From Clostridia bacterium (lineage in GTDB: Bacteria > Bacillota > Clostridia > Christensenellales > Aristaeellaceae), in assembly GCA_017522345.1 (NCBI GenBank), contig JAFWZN010000048.1, forward strand, positions 1-57,979: a DNA stretch of 57,979 nucleotides, in the 5' to 3' direction. A model generated the notes under the pieces. It was not told the origin of the DNA. It saw only the letters and a list, made by a program, of their open reading frames with translations, and searched no databases. Shown piece by piece: positions 1 through 9,203 of the stretch; position 1 is the first letter of the stretch, and each line of letters starts with the position of its first letter. The position numbers and the translations under genes were made by a program.

Positions 1-118
1 GCATGTACTTAAAAATCGCGCGTTTTCACAAAGCGCAGCGACTGAAAACGCTTCCCCTTTCCGATCCCCGCCCGGAAATTCCGAAGAATTTCAGGGGATC
101 GGCCCCTCTCATCAAAAA
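1..118. repeat. Terminal direct repeat, left copy
   Basis: These 118 bases recur exactly at 57862-57979 in the same orientation. The unit holds two stem-loops: 20-28 pairs with 43-51 (9 bp), and 61-69 pairs with 94-102 (9 bp) enclosing an inner 7-bp stem (75-81 with 86-92) capped by CGAA. It codes for nothing. It is most likely a dispersed palindromic repeat where assembly stopped; the match may extend beyond the window. Confidence 0.9.
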
Positions 119-163
119 AGGCACTTTTTTGATGACTTGAACGCCCCCAAAGGGCGTTTTTTT
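110..163. terminator. Paired terminator hairpins after comB
   Basis: Two hairpins sit just beyond the 3' end of the leftward comB gene. Bases 110-119 pair with 125-134 (CATCAAAAAA/TTTTTTGATG), which gives a U-run on either strand. Bases 141-146 pair with 152-157 and are followed by seven T on the plus strand. They could stop leftward comB transcripts and rightward read-through from the repeat. Confidence 0.6.
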
Positions 164-180
164 ATGCCGTCTGCGTTTTT

Positions 181-873
181 TTATGAAAACCAGCCGTCTT
201 CATCCATCATCGGCACGCACGAATGCGTATTGATGCGAAGTGAGAATGCAAGATCGTCTGTAAACCCGATGGATTCGAGATAGCGGTAATGCTTTGTTTG
301 CCTGAGGACAAGGGGGATATCGTCTTTATACGCTTCAAACAAAAGCCGCATGCCGACGGCGAGGTCGTTTGCTTCGTCTGCGTTTAAATACGCGCACAAT
401 GCGCCTGCGCACAGGCAGTCGTCAAGGGAAAATTTGTCGTGCGTGCCTGCGCACAGGATGATGATATGATCGCTGGCTTTGAGGCTTTCTGCAACTGCGC
501 GCACGTTGATAAAGGAGCACAGGCGGACGCTTTTTGCGCCGATCGCCGCTTCCGCCGCGCGCGCGCCGTTTGTGGTTGTCATTACGATATCGCGGCCTTT
601 AACTTTTTCGCGCGTGTACTCGAGAGGCGAGTTTCCAAATGCAAAGCCGGGCAGCCTTACGCCGCCTCTTTCGCCGCCCAAAAGCGCGTTTTCACTCAGG
701 GAAAGTTCGCGGGCAACCCGTTCGTCGCCCGCGAGCTTTATGCGCCTTGCGCCGCTGTACAGCGCGTTTACGGCTGTCGACGTCATTCTGAGAACATCGA
801 TGACCACACAGTCCGCGCCGGAAAGCTTTTCTTTTTCCAAATCCTGAATCGTTGGATATACGTCTATTCGCAT
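181..873 (-). CDS. comB: 2-phosphosulfolactate phosphatase (ComB family)
   Basis: A 230-aa protein of usual ComB length. ComB enzymes are Mg-dependent phosphatases that turn 2-phosphosulfolactate into sulfolactate, a step of coenzyme M synthesis in methanogens and of sulfolactate metabolism in some bacteria. Family motifs are clear: VVIDVLRMTST at 23-33, GGERGGVRLPGFAFGNSP at 66-83, TTTNGARA near 99-106 and CAGTHDKFSLDD at 141-152. The ATG at 873 follows a TTGGAGGG ribosome site. No ComA or ComC lies nearby, so the physiological substrate here is uncertain. It is a single-gene unit with its own promoter, divergent from the glycoside-hydrolase-like gene. Confidence 0.88.
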   Translation of the reverse strand: MRIDVYPTIQDLEKEKLSGADCVVIDVLRMTSTAVNALYSGARRIKLAGDERVARELSLSENALLGGERGGVRLPGFAFGNSPLEYTREKVKGRDIVMTTTNGARAAEAAIGAKSVRLCSFINVRAVAESLKASDHIIILCAGTHDKFSLDDCLCAGALCAYLNADEANDLAVGMRLLFEAYKDDIPLVLRQTKHYRYLESIGFTDDLAFSLRINTHSCVPMMDEDGWFS

Positions 874-891
874 CTAAATCCCTCCAAGGGA

Positions 892-921
892 AATATACGA
901 CCTATGCGCCTGTTCTGTCAA
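892..921 (-). promoter_or_regulatory. Promoter of comB
   Basis: On the minus strand TTGACA (921-916) is followed after 18 nt by TATATT (897-892), about 20 bases before the comB start codon. This is a near-consensus sigma-A promoter. Confidence 0.65.
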
Positions 922-1007
922 GTATATTTGCTGATAAATAAAGGTTTACTGTCTAAATGAACAAATTTCCGGGAAATAATTTTCATTTAAATATATGTAT
1001 AAATCCA

Positions 1008-1036
1008 TTGCATTTTGTGCTTATAACGTATATAAT
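1008..1036 (+). promoter_or_regulatory. Promoter of the glycoside hydrolase-like/ThuA pair
   Basis: TTGCAT (1008-1013), a 17-nt spacer and TATAAT (1031-1036), with the TGGAGG ribosome site and ATG at 1070 downstream. The region between this and the comB promoter is AT-rich and otherwise empty. Confidence 0.7.
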
Positions 1037-1069
1037 CTATACAAACTTTTATGATTATGGAGGAAATTT

Positions 1070-3904
1070 ATGCGCATCATTAAGAACGAAGGCGTGTTTC
1101 GTCTGGGCGACAGAAACACTACCTTGATCCTGACGGACGAGAAGCAGCTTGCCCGAATTGCAGAAAACCCGGATCTGCCGCTCTATGATGATGAAGAGCG
1201 CGGATTTTCCGGCGAGAAGAAGGGAATTTATCCTCCCGGCACCACGCTTAACTCCTTCATGAAGGATGCATACGAGCGTCATTGCACGCGCGTGGAAGTC
1301 TCCTATGACTTCTTCTTCGGCGGCTCGAAGCGCGAAAACTATCCGGACGACGAGCTCACCATGCGGGCGTATAAGGTGATCAGCGACTGCGCCAAAAAAT
1401 ACGGAATGACCTTCGGCGCATCCGCGCTTTCTCCTCTGGACATTGGCGGCGGCTACGCCAAGCGCCACGACGACATCGGCTATACCTGGCAGATGGAGGA
1501 GACGGCGATTGAAAACGGCGAATATCAAATCACCTGCCGCCGCCAGAGGCAGTGGTACAACAATAAAGGCCCGATTCAGCTAAAGCTCAATCGCGTAATG
1601 GCCGTTGCGTTCGACGAGACGACCGCTATGAACGGCTGGGACCTTGTGGTCGACCCGGAAGCCATCGCCGATATTTCCGAAACCGCTCGTTATGAGGTTA
1701 TGGAGAATACCGCCGTATTAACCGGCGGCGGCTACGGCTATGATTTGATTAATGTATTCGGAAAAACGGACGCGGATAAAAAGCGCGTTTTGATCCTCCT
1801 TGAATACGCAACGCCTGAGCAGGACTATTTTACGCCCGACGCGATCGACTTTGTCAAAAATCTCATGGACAAATACAACGAAATGGGCGTTCAGTTCAAG
1901 GGCTTTTATTCCGACGAAATGCACATCCAGTTTGACTGGGATTTAGAGGAGCATTTTGGCCCCACCGAAATCAGAACCCGCTATGTAACCGATTCGCTCA
2001 TTAAGGAATATGCCAGGCGTTTCGGCGATGAATATCTTGACTTTGTAAAATACATGGTCTATTTTGCCTACACCAAGCATGAGGACGGTTCCTTCCGCAA
2101 TCACCTGATGGCGGATGGGAAGGAGGGCGTGTACAAGACCGTTCTTTTCAGAAAGCGTTATTTTGAAATGCTGTCCCGCCGTATCGTGGATCTGGCGGTT
2201 GAAGGAAAGGAGTACGCCGAATCGCTGTTTGGTTCGCCCATCATGACCGTCGCCCACGCCACGTGGCAGGAAAGCCCGACCTGCGACCATTTTTCGGATG
2301 ATTTCGCTTTCTCTCAGGCCAACAGGCGCGAGGTTTGCCGCTATGACTACGACAAGCCCTATGTGTGGTCCTCCACTATCCGCGAGAATATGTCCGCCTG
2401 CGGCGACTATTTCCGCTGGAACGAGTTTTTGACCGGCTCCGGCACCGACCATCCCGAGGGCGGCAACACCGACAGAAACTACTATGCGCAGGCCTTCGCC
2501 GCGTCTCTTGGAACGCTCAATAAATTCGAGCATGCCTATTGCGCCAGCTGGGGCTCGCCCAAGCCCGTAATCGACCGCTTTACCGCCGTCGGCAACACCT
2601 ATGGAACGGCGTACACGCTGGGCGATCACATGCTGGTTCAGAATATGAGAACCCGCCTTTCGGATGTGCTTATGCTCTATCCCACGGAGCTCAACTATGC
2701 CGAGGAGCGCTTCGGCAGCTGGATGGTGCAGTACGGCTACTGCGATTATATTACGGAGGAAAAGCTCCTTCAGCACGCAACGCCCACGGACGACGGATAT
2801 CTGCATGTAAACGGCAAGAAATACCGCGCGGTTGTAGCGCTGTTTGAGCCGTTTGTGGACGAAGTGACGCTTGCTATGCTGATCAAATTTGCCTGCGCCG
2901 GCGGAAAGGTCGTCTGGGCGGGACCTGCTGCGCTGAATTTTGAGGACGGACACGATAGCTGCGCTGAATTTATGGAAACCTTCGGCCTTAAAAATGTGGC
3001 CTCCCTCGGAGAAGGTCTCAAGATGGCCGACAAATTCGTATCCTTTGATGGCGCGCTCAAGGGCGTCGCCCCCATGGAAATCCGCACCGACCTTCTGCCC
3101 GACTATGTCTATCCCGTGGAAGTAAGCGATGCGCAGGTTGTGGCTCGCGTTGACGGAAAGATTGTCGGAGCTGTCGCCAAGCGCGGTCTGGGCTCAATGT
3201 GCTATCTTGGCTTCCGCCCGAGGGACGATCAGTCCGTTTCCACGGGAAAGGATGTTTCCACGCTCTTTGATATCCTGTGCGCGCTTGACGCGTACGGCGA
3301 GGAAAGCCTTGAAAAGCGTTCCCGCCCGGAAAGCAGCAGGTATCTGATGAATGTGTTTGAAAACGGCGCGATTGCGGTTTCCAACCATTACCGCACGTTC
3401 CAGGAAGACTGGTACGGAAGCTTCTTCCGCGATGAGGAAGAGGACAAGCGGCTGCTGACGGGCCGCGAGCTCCCGCCTTATGAGATCGAGCTTGAAAACG
3501 AAGTCATCCTCGGAAAGACTGTTTCCTACAAGGGCGAGGGCTGCATGACCTTCAATACCGATAGGGACGGAAATCTCGTGGGCTTTGCAGGCGAAAACAC
3601 CCGCGGCGTCACGGTGGACGGCAGGGAATTTTCGCTCTATTCCGAAAATGCGAAAATTATGTTCGCCGTCATGGACAAATCCCGCATTTCCGACGGCCTT
3701 TCGGGCGTCATGCTGTTAAGGGCCGATCGTCCCGGCGTATTTACCGTGCCTGCGCCCGAAGGCTTTGAAAACGCCAAGGCCGCTTTCTGCACGGTGGGTC
3801 TGATTGATGCGGACACGCCCGTCGATGTAAAGATTGAAAACGGCGTGATCACCCTTGAAGTTACTCAGGACATGAAGGACAAATTCATCGGCGTATACGC
3901 CTGA
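1070..3904 (+). CDS. Large glycoside hydrolase-like protein
   Basis: A 944-aa protein with no signal peptide, so probably cytoplasmic. The first ~550 residues look like a TIM-barrel hydrolase; the segment GFYSDEMHIQFDWD near residue 278 resembles the strand-end acidic motif of clan GH-A enzymes. From about residue 580 (YRAVVALFEPFVDE..., then CAGGKVVWAGP) the pattern matches the Rossmann-like middle domain of GH42-type beta-galactosidases, and the C-terminus looks like a beta-sandwich. I cannot place it in a numbered family. It is followed after 12 bp by a ThuA-like gene, a common pairing in saccharide-use operons. The substrate is unknown. Confidence 0.6.
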   Translation: MRIIKNEGVFRLGDRNTTLILTDEKQLARIAENPDLPLYDDEERGFSGEKKGIYPPGTTLNSFMKDAYERHCTRVEVSYDFFFGGSKRENYPDDELTMRAYKVISDCAKKYGMTFGASALSPLDIGGGYAKRHDDIGYTWQMEETAIENGEYQITCRRQRQWYNNKGPIQLKLNRVMAVAFDETTAMNGWDLVVDPEAIADISETARYEVMENTAVLTGGGYGYDLINVFGKTDADKKRVLILLEYATPEQDYFTPDAIDFVKNLMDKYNEMGVQFKGFYSDEMHIQFDWDLEEHFGPTEIRTRYVTDSLIKEYARRFGDEYLDFVKYMVYFAYTKHEDGSFRNHLMADGKEGVYKTVLFRKRYFEMLSRRIVDLAVEGKEYAESLFGSPIMTVAHATWQESPTCDHFSDDFAFSQANRREVCRYDYDKPYVWSSTIRENMSACGDYFRWNEFLTGSGTDHPEGGNTDRNYYAQAFAASLGTLNKFEHAYCASWGSPKPVIDRFTAVGNTYGTAYTLGDHMLVQNMRTRLSDVLMLYPTELNYAEERFGSWMVQYGYCDYITEEKLLQHATPTDDGYLHVNGKKYRAVVALFEPFVDEVTLAMLIKFACAGGKVVWAGPAALNFEDGHDSCAEFMETFGLKNVASLGEGLKMADKFVSFDGALKGVAPMEIRTDLLPDYVYPVEVSDAQVVARVDGKIVGAVAKRGLGSMCYLGFRPRDDQSVSTGKDVSTLFDILCALDAYGEESLEKRSRPESSRYLMNVFENGAIAVSNHYRTFQEDWYGSFFRDEEEDKRLLTGRELPPYEIELENEVILGKTVSYKGEGCMTFNTDRDGNLVGFAGENTRGVTVDGREFSLYSENAKIMFAVMDKSRISDGLSGVMLLRADRPGVFTVPAPEGFENAKAAFCTVGLIDADTPVDVKIENGVITLEVTQDMKDKFIGVYA

Positions 3905-3916
3905 AAAGAGGATCCT

Positions 3917-4573
3917 ATGAAAATCCTTCTGATTGCGGACGATTACTGGCATTCTTCCGAAATGCTTCTTCGCGGCATGGCCTTTTTGAAGGACATGGAC
4001 TATGAAATTGATTTGGTTACGGACGCCAAGGATATCGTCACCTATGAGCTATTGAAAAAATACGACGAGGTGATCATTGCCAAGGGCAATTCCATCACCG
4101 CGTCCAATTCTCAGGCGTGGTTCGACGAAGGCACGACCGTCCTTCCGCCGAGCGGATATTGGAAATACGTGAAGGAGGGCGGCAGCCTGTTTATCCTCCA
4201 TGCGGGCGCAAGCTTCCGAAAGGCGGATTGCCCCGAGATGACCGATCTTTTCGGCGTAAGCTTTATCGAACACCCGAAGCAGTGCCCGGTGGAGGTGAAA
4301 ATCGCCCTGTCCGAGCATCCGATTGCAAGAGGGCTTGAGGAATTCACGCTCCCACAGGACGAACATTACTTTATCGAGCGCACGGAGCAGGAGGGCGACG
4401 TCGTTCTCACCGGCACATCCCACGCCGGAACCCAGCCCGCCTGCATTGCGCGAGCGGTGGGGAAGGGGCGCGTATGCGTGCTGACCCCGGGTCACAACAT
4501 CCTCGTTTTCGAAAACGAGGGATTTAAAAAGGCGCTTATCAGCTGCATCGAGTGGACGGCGTTTAGGAGATAA
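3917..4573 (+). CDS. ThuA-like domain protein
   Basis: A 218-aa ThuA-like protein (class I glutamine amidotransferase-like fold). Seen: an N-terminal Rossmann strand (MKILLIADDYWHS), GGSLFILHAG near 91-100, HPIARGLEEFTLPQDEHYF near 134-152, and a C-terminal GTQPACIARAVGKGRVCVL block. These match ThuA proteins of trehalose and related sugar utilisation, where the reaction is usually unproven. An AGAGGATCCT-type ribosome site lies in the short gap after the hydrolase-like gene, so the two are probably cotranscribed and act on the same glycan-derived substrate (inference). Confidence 0.72.
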   Translation: MKILLIADDYWHSSEMLLRGMAFLKDMDYEIDLVTDAKDIVTYELLKKYDEVIIAKGNSITASNSQAWFDEGTTVLPPSGYWKYVKEGGSLFILHAGASFRKADCPEMTDLFGVSFIEHPKQCPVEVKIALSEHPIARGLEEFTLPQDEHYFIERTEQEGDVVLTGTSHAGTQPACIARAVGKGRVCVLTPGHNILVFENEGFKKALISCIEWTAFRR

Positions 4574-4612
4574 GCATCCAAAGAAGGAAATGCTTCTTAA
4601 AACATGAACGAC

Positions 4613-4685
4613 GGGACGGTCGGACCCGTCCCCTACAGAAAGAAACCATCGCGTTTCCGTTGTAGGGGACGGATCTGACCGTCCC
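4613..4685. repeat. Palindromic intergenic element
   Basis: Within the 369-base gap between the ThuA-like gene and the FHA gene, 25-nt arms at 4613-4637 and 4661-4685 are inverted copies with two differences; the loop is 23 nt. The outer ends read GGGACGGT and ACCGTCCC. It resembles short palindromic elements scattered in clostridial genomes. It could also act as a terminator (a T-rich stretch follows at 4694-4703). Nothing else is evident in the gap except the promoter at 4879-4907. Confidence 0.6.
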
Positions 4686-4878
4686 GGTTTCGTGTTTTTT
4701 CTTTTAATGAGACAGCCTCTTTATCATAAAGACATATGCGCCGCCGGCTCAAAGCCTTCTCCTTGAGTAAACGCTGATTTATTCGGCGGCGACGCCGCTC
4801 AACGATCTTAAAAGAAATCAAAAATGCATTTGCAAACAAAAACAGACTAAGGTCTGTTTAACGGAATTACAAAAAAGC

Positions 4879-4907
4879 TTGTGTATGCGTCATAAACGTG
4901 GTAGAAT
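4879..4907 (+). promoter_or_regulatory. Promoter of the envelope gene run
   Basis: TTGTGT (4879-4884), 17-nt spacer, TAGAAT (4902-4907). It precedes the FHA-FtsW-PBP genes, which are packed closely enough to be one transcript. Confidence 0.5.
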
Positions 4908-4942
4908 AACGGACAGATAAAAAGATCGAAAGGGTGAGAAAG

Positions 4943-5488
4943 ATGTCGGATGCATATGAATCGGCGGCGCTGGTTCTCAGGTTTTTGTTTCTGCTTCTGG
5001 GCGCGGGCATTTTTCTCAGAGCCGCGTGGATGACGTTTTGGGATTCGGCGCGCGCGCGTTCTTTACGCCAGATGGAGGAGAGGACAGGCGCGATTGCGCA
5101 TTTCAGCGTGATTGATTCGCGCGGGCGAAAGGCAATTGTTCCGATTCCGAGGGAGGGATCGGTCGGCTCCCAATGGAAATGCGACGTAAGAATCAGCGGC
5201 GCAGGGCTTGAAAAAAAGCATTTTTATTACGAGATCATCGACGGCGGAATCGTCATCACGCCTTTGGACGGCGCGGTTACGCCGGTTGCGCCGGGTCTGA
5301 TGGACGTTAAGCCCGAAGCGGACGGAGAAGGGCCGTATGACAAAAAGGTTTTGCGTCCGGGGCGCACGTTTGCATGCGGGGACGCGCAGTTTAAGTATAT
5401 TGTGAATCGAATCTCCGCAAAGCCTGTTTCGCCCGCGCTCAAGCGTGCATACGGCTCGATTACGGGTAAGCTTATGGAAAAGAAATGA
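4943..5488 (+). CDS. Membrane-anchored FHA-domain protein
   Basis: A 181-aa protein. Residues ~8-28 form one membrane helix (LVLRFLFLLLGAGIFLRAAW), and the rest is a cytoplasmic forkhead-associated-like domain (VPIPREGSVGSQWKCDVRI, then a HFYYEI strand) expected to bind phosphothreonine peptides. I start at ATG 4943, nine bases after AAAGGG; an in-frame GTG at 4934 touches that ribosome site and is unlikely. Small FHA proteins next to rodA and pbp genes are known in Actinobacteria and Clostridia and link Ser/Thr kinase signalling to wall synthesis. No kinase lies in this window. Stop and next start are 18 bp apart. Confidence 0.7.
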   Translation: MSDAYESAALVLRFLFLLLGAGIFLRAAWMTFWDSARARSLRQMEERTGAIAHFSVIDSRGRKAIVPIPREGSVGSQWKCDVRISGAGLEKKHFYYEIIDGGIVITPLDGAVTPVAPGLMDVKPEADGEGPYDKKVLRPGRTFACGDAQFKYIVNRISAKPVSPALKRAYGSITGKLMEKK

Positions 5489-5506
5489 GGGGGGAGGCGG
5501 CGCTAT

Positions 5507-6814
5507 ATGGCCGGAATTACGCCGGAAGGCTACCGTAAAAAAATGACGCGCACATATGAACTGCCGCTTCTTTATATGGTAATGCTGTTCCAGTTTGCGT
5601 GCATGCTGCTTTTGGCATTCAGAGACGGCCCTGTTGAAACGTTTTCGCTCATGATGAGCGTATGCTTGCCTGCGGGAACATATATCGGGCTAAAGATTCT
5701 TGAAAGATTCTTCTATGCGGACAGGTGCATCTATATTCTGGTTGCGTTTTTGTTATCGCTTGGCGTTATTCTTTTGCGCGCGGTTTTGAAGAAGGAAACG
5801 GAGGCGTCCGAGCAGGCGCTTTTTATCGGCGTTGGTTTTGTGTTTCTGCTAATCGGCGCGTTTGTCGGAAGCCGAAGCGGCATGAACGAAAAATTCCTGT
5901 TTTTCATGATGCCTGTCTGCCTTGTCATGATGCTGCTGCCGTTTGTGTTTAAAACCTCTTCTGCCGCCAACAACTGGGTGCGCATCGGGAGCGTTCAGTT
6001 TCAGCCGTCTGAAATTATGAAGCCGGTTCTGATTGTTATGCTTGCAAGAGGGTTTTCCGATAAAGACGGATGGCGCAAATGGCTTGTCTACATCGCGTTC
6101 AGCGTCTTGGCCTGCGGAATTTTGTTCATGCAGCCGGATCTGGGCAGCCTTGTCATCTTTTTCTTTATCACGGTTTCTATGTTTTTTATCGGAACGGGCC
6201 GGTGGAAGACGACGCTTTTCGTGCTCGCGCTTGCCGCAGGCGGCGTCGGCGCGTTTTTAAGCGTGCTTGACAAGGTTCCGGCTTTTTCTTATCTTGCTTC
6301 GCGCATCGCCATCTGGAAAAACCCGTGGAGCGGCGAATACGAAAACGCCAGACAAATTGTGCAGGGCCTGATTTCGATCGCCTCCGGCGGCTATTTCGGC
6401 GCGGGTCTGGGTTTGGGCTCGGCGGACCGAGTGGCGGTTGTGTCTTCCGACTATATCTTTGCCGCGCTCACCGAGGAATTCGGAACGCCGTTTTCGCTTC
6501 TTGTTTTGGGCGTTTATCTTTTGATACTGATTCGCGTATCTGTCATCGCCATGAACGCCAGAAGCCGTTATCATGCGCTTTTATCGTTCGGGTGCGTGTT
6601 TGCCCTGACAGGACAGATGCTGCTTATCGTTTGCGGAAACCTTCATATTCTGCCGCTTACCGGCGTAACGCTTCCTTTTGTCTCTGCGGGCGGCAGCTCG
6701 ATTCTGGCCAGCATGACGATGGCGGGGCTGGTACTGGGCGTGTCGAGCGTCAATGCCGAGGACGAATACGACGACCTTATGCGCCTCTCAAACGGCCGAT
6801 GGAGGGATGAGTAA
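5507..6814 (+). CDS. FtsW/RodA/SpoVE-family peptidoglycan glycosyltransferase
   Basis: A 435-aa SEDS protein with about ten membrane helices. Family signatures: NNWVRIGSVQFQPSEIMKPV near residue 155 and the GSADRVAVVSSDYIFAALTEEFG block near 304, where the conserved Asp lies. SEDS proteins polymerise lipid II at the membrane with a cognate class B penicillin-binding protein, which is exactly the next gene (stop and start abut at 6814/6815). Whether it serves division (FtsW), elongation (RodA) or sporulation (SpoVE) cannot be told from sequence alone. The ribosome site GGGGGGAGG is strong. Confidence 0.9.
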   Translation: MAGITPEGYRKKMTRTYELPLLYMVMLFQFACMLLLAFRDGPVETFSLMMSVCLPAGTYIGLKILERFFYADRCIYILVAFLLSLGVILLRAVLKKETEASEQALFIGVGFVFLLIGAFVGSRSGMNEKFLFFMMPVCLVMMLLPFVFKTSSAANNWVRIGSVQFQPSEIMKPVLIVMLARGFSDKDGWRKWLVYIAFSVLACGILFMQPDLGSLVIFFFITVSMFFIGTGRWKTTLFVLALAAGGVGAFLSVLDKVPAFSYLASRIAIWKNPWSGEYENARQIVQGLISIASGGYFGAGLGLGSADRVAVVSSDYIFAALTEEFGTPFSLLVLGVYLLILIRVSVIAMNARSRYHALLSFGCVFALTGQMLLIVCGNLHILPLTGVTLPFVSAGGSSILASMTMAGLVLGVSSVNAEDEYDDLMRLSNGRWRDE

Positions 6815-8230
6815 ATGAAGGAAATGCGATCCGCCATCCGACTCGTCGCTGTGATTCTGGTTATCGTGATTGCGGCGGTTTCCATAAGCTATGGATTCAT
6901 TATCAAAGAAAACCGCGCAAAATGGATTAACCTTGCCAACAATACCCGCGTCGCCGACGCGAAGAAAATCACCGTTCAGGGAAGGGTTTTGGACGCAACG
7001 GGATTGGTGCTATCCGAAAGCAGCGCGCCGGGAGAGCGGCATTACATTCAAAACGACAATCTTCGCCGGGCGCTTTCCCACACAATCGGCGATCAGAAGA
7101 ACATGAGCTTTACGGGCGTTGAAAACCTGCACGCCACAAAGCTATTGGATATGTCGGAAACGAAGACCGGCTATATGATTCAAAAGCTCACCGGCCAGTC
7201 GCCTGTCGGAAACGATTTGTATCTGACCGTCAGCGCGGAGCTCACCGAATACATTTACGATATTTTTCCCGCATGGAAATCGGGCGCGGTATGCGTGATC
7301 AATTTCGAAACGGGAGCGATTCTTTCGATGCTTTCGCTTCCCAATTACGACCCCGCCGATATGTCGCTTGAGGTTCAGGACACGGCGTATTACAACCGCG
7401 TGCTTCAAAAACGCTATGCGCCGGGCTCGACGTTTAAGATGATCACGCTGACGAGCGCGCTTGAAAATCTGTCGGGCGTGGCTGAAGAGGAATTTGCGTG
7501 CAGCGGCATCTGGAACTATTCTGATTTTGCGCTGAGATGCGCAAGCGGCGCGGTTCACGGAGAGATGTCGCTTACGCAGGCATTCGCCGATTCCTGCAAT
7601 GTGACGTTCGGCTCGCTTGCGCACAGACTGGGCGCGGCGCGGCTTAAAAAAACGGCGGAGAATTTCGGCTTCAACTATGAATTCAACTTTGAAGATATCC
7701 GCATGAACGCCTCGCACATTCTTACCGCCCGCATGAACGCGGAGGATGCGATTCAGGCGGGCATCGGACAGGGAACGACGGAGGTCACGCCCCTTCACAT
7801 GGCGATGATCTCGGGCGCAATCGCCAACAAAGGCGTGATGATGGAGCCTAAGCTCATAAAAGAAATGAAAAACGCGCAGGGCGTAACCCTTTCCACGATG
7901 ACGAGCGAAGTGTTCAAAACCGTGACCACGCCGGAAATCGCCGAGGAAGTGGCAAGATATATGTACGAGACCGTGCGCGGCGGCACGGGAACGAGGGCGG
8001 CGATTTCCGGTTACACGGACGGATATGTGTGCGGAAAAACCGGCTCCGCCGAGTGGACGAACGACAAAGGCAAGGACACCCATGCCTGGTATACGGGCTT
8101 TTTATACGGCGACAAGGCGCATCCCTATGCCATCGCCGTGGTGGTGGAGGAAGGCGGCTACGGCGGAAGCGTCGCCGCGCCCCTTGCTTCGAAGATTCTG
8201 AAAAAAGCGATGCAGCTTGGATTATATTGA
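6815..8230 (+). CDS. Class B penicillin-binding protein (PbpA-like transpeptidase)
   Basis: A 471-aa protein with one N-terminal membrane helix (~8-30) and a transpeptidase domain. The three active-site motifs are visible: STFK at 205-208, SCN at 260-262 and KTG at 408-410. It is shorter than FtsI or PBP2 and lacks a PASTA tail, like actinobacterial PbpA. It makes the peptide cross-links for the glycan made by the SEDS protein encoded directly upstream, with which it should form a complex. The next gene's ribosome site begins just after its stop codon. Confidence 0.9.
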   Translation: MKEMRSAIRLVAVILVIVIAAVSISYGFIIKENRAKWINLANNTRVADAKKITVQGRVLDATGLVLSESSAPGERHYIQNDNLRRALSHTIGDQKNMSFTGVENLHATKLLDMSETKTGYMIQKLTGQSPVGNDLYLTVSAELTEYIYDIFPAWKSGAVCVINFETGAILSMLSLPNYDPADMSLEVQDTAYYNRVLQKRYAPGSTFKMITLTSALENLSGVAEEEFACSGIWNYSDFALRCASGAVHGEMSLTQAFADSCNVTFGSLAHRLGAARLKKTAENFGFNYEFNFEDIRMNASHILTARMNAEDAIQAGIGQGTTEVTPLHMAMISGAIANKGVMMEPKLIKEMKNAQGVTLSTMTSEVFKTVTTPEIAEEVARYMYETVRGGTGTRAAISGYTDGYVCGKTGSAEWTNDKGKDTHAWYTGFLYGDKAHPYAIAVVVEEGGYGGSVAAPLASKILKKAMQLGLY

Positions 8231-8246
8231 TACGGGAGGGCGCAAA

Positions 8247-9200
8247 ATGGATAAAATCGGCGTACAGGCGCTTGCAAAGACAATTCTGGACAATGTAAAA
8301 AAGGTCATCATTGGAAAAGACGAGGAAATCAAGCTCATTTTAACCGCGATTCTGACCGGCGGCCATGTGCTTATGGAGGACGTGCCCGGAACAGGCAAAA
8401 CGGTCATGGCCAAGTCGCTTTCAAAGAGCGTGGATTGTGCGTTTTCCCGCATCCAGTTTACGCCCGACCTTCTGCCGGGCGACGTGACGGGTTTAAGCGT
8501 GTTTGATCAGCACAAGGCGGAATTCGTGTTCAAGCCCGGCCCCGTATTTACCAATATCCTTCTGGCCGACGAAATTAACCGCGCGACGCCCCGCACGCAG
8601 GCGGCGCTTCTTGAATGCATGGAGGAAAAACAGGTGACGACCGACGGCGTTACAAGAAAGCTCGCTTCGCCGTTTCTCGTCATCGCTACCCAGAATCCCA
8701 TCGAAACGCAGGGCACATTCCCGCTGCCGGAGGCGCAGTTGGACAGATTTCTTCTAAAGCTCAAAATCGGGCGTTTGTCCCACGCGGATTCCGTTCAGGT
8801 GCTTGCTCGCTTTCTTTCAAACGATCCTCTTAAGGCGCTTGAAAGCGTATGCGCGAAGGAAGACCTGATGAAAGCGCAGGAGGCCGTGAAGGAATGCAAG
8901 GTTTCGGAGCCGGTTCTTTCCTATATCGCCTCCGTCTGCGAAAAAACCCATACCGCGCCGGGCGTGCTTCTGGGTGCAAGTCCCCGCGGCATGCTGTCGC
9001 TCATGCGCGCATGTCAGTCCTACGCCATGATCGACGGACGCGATTTTGTCACGCCCGATGACGTCAAGGCGCTGGCGATTCCCGTGCTTGCGCACAGATT
9101 GTCCGTAAGAAGCGCCTACGGTCAGACGGGACAGCAGGAGGAAGCCGTCAAAAATGTTCTGACGGAAGTTGAAACGCCGACCGAAAATATGGAGAAATAG
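8247..9200 (+). CDS. MoxR-family AAA+ ATPase
   Basis: A 317-aa AAA+ ATPase. Walker A (EDVPGTGKTVMAKSL) lies near 43-57, Walker B (LLADEINRATPRTQAALLE) near 105-123, and sensor 1 (IATQNP) near 148. I chose ATG 8247, which follows GGGAGG at proper spacing; an upstream ATG at 8217 would overlap the PBP gene without a ribosome site. MoxR proteins are chaperone-like ATPases that act with DUF58/VWA-type partners, encoded here directly downstream. Its placement after ftsW/pbp suggests a role in envelope assembly (inference). Confidence 0.9.
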   Translation: MDKIGVQALAKTILDNVKKVIIGKDEEIKLILTAILTGGHVLMEDVPGTGKTVMAKSLSKSVDCAFSRIQFTPDLLPGDVTGLSVFDQHKAEFVFKPGPVFTNILLADEINRATPRTQAALLECMEEKQVTTDGVTRKLASPFLVIATQNPIETQGTFPLPEAQLDRFLLKLKIGRLSHADSVQVLARFLSNDPLKALESVCAKEDLMKAQEAVKECKVSEPVLSYIASVCEKTHTAPGVLLGASPRGMLSLMRACQSYAMIDGRDFVTPDDVKALAIPVLAHRLSVRSAYGQTGQQEEAVKNVLTEVETPTENMEK

Positions 9201-9203
9201 AAA

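Noticed and set aside
1943..2953. 336-aa reading frame opposite the glycoside-hydrolase-like gene
   Set aside because: Composition is that of a GC-rich antisense frame, with no ribosome site or domain; the plus strand is a continuous 944-aa gene.
4934..4942. GTG start for the FHA protein
   Set aside because: It abuts the AAAGGG ribosome site; ATG 4943 has correct spacing.
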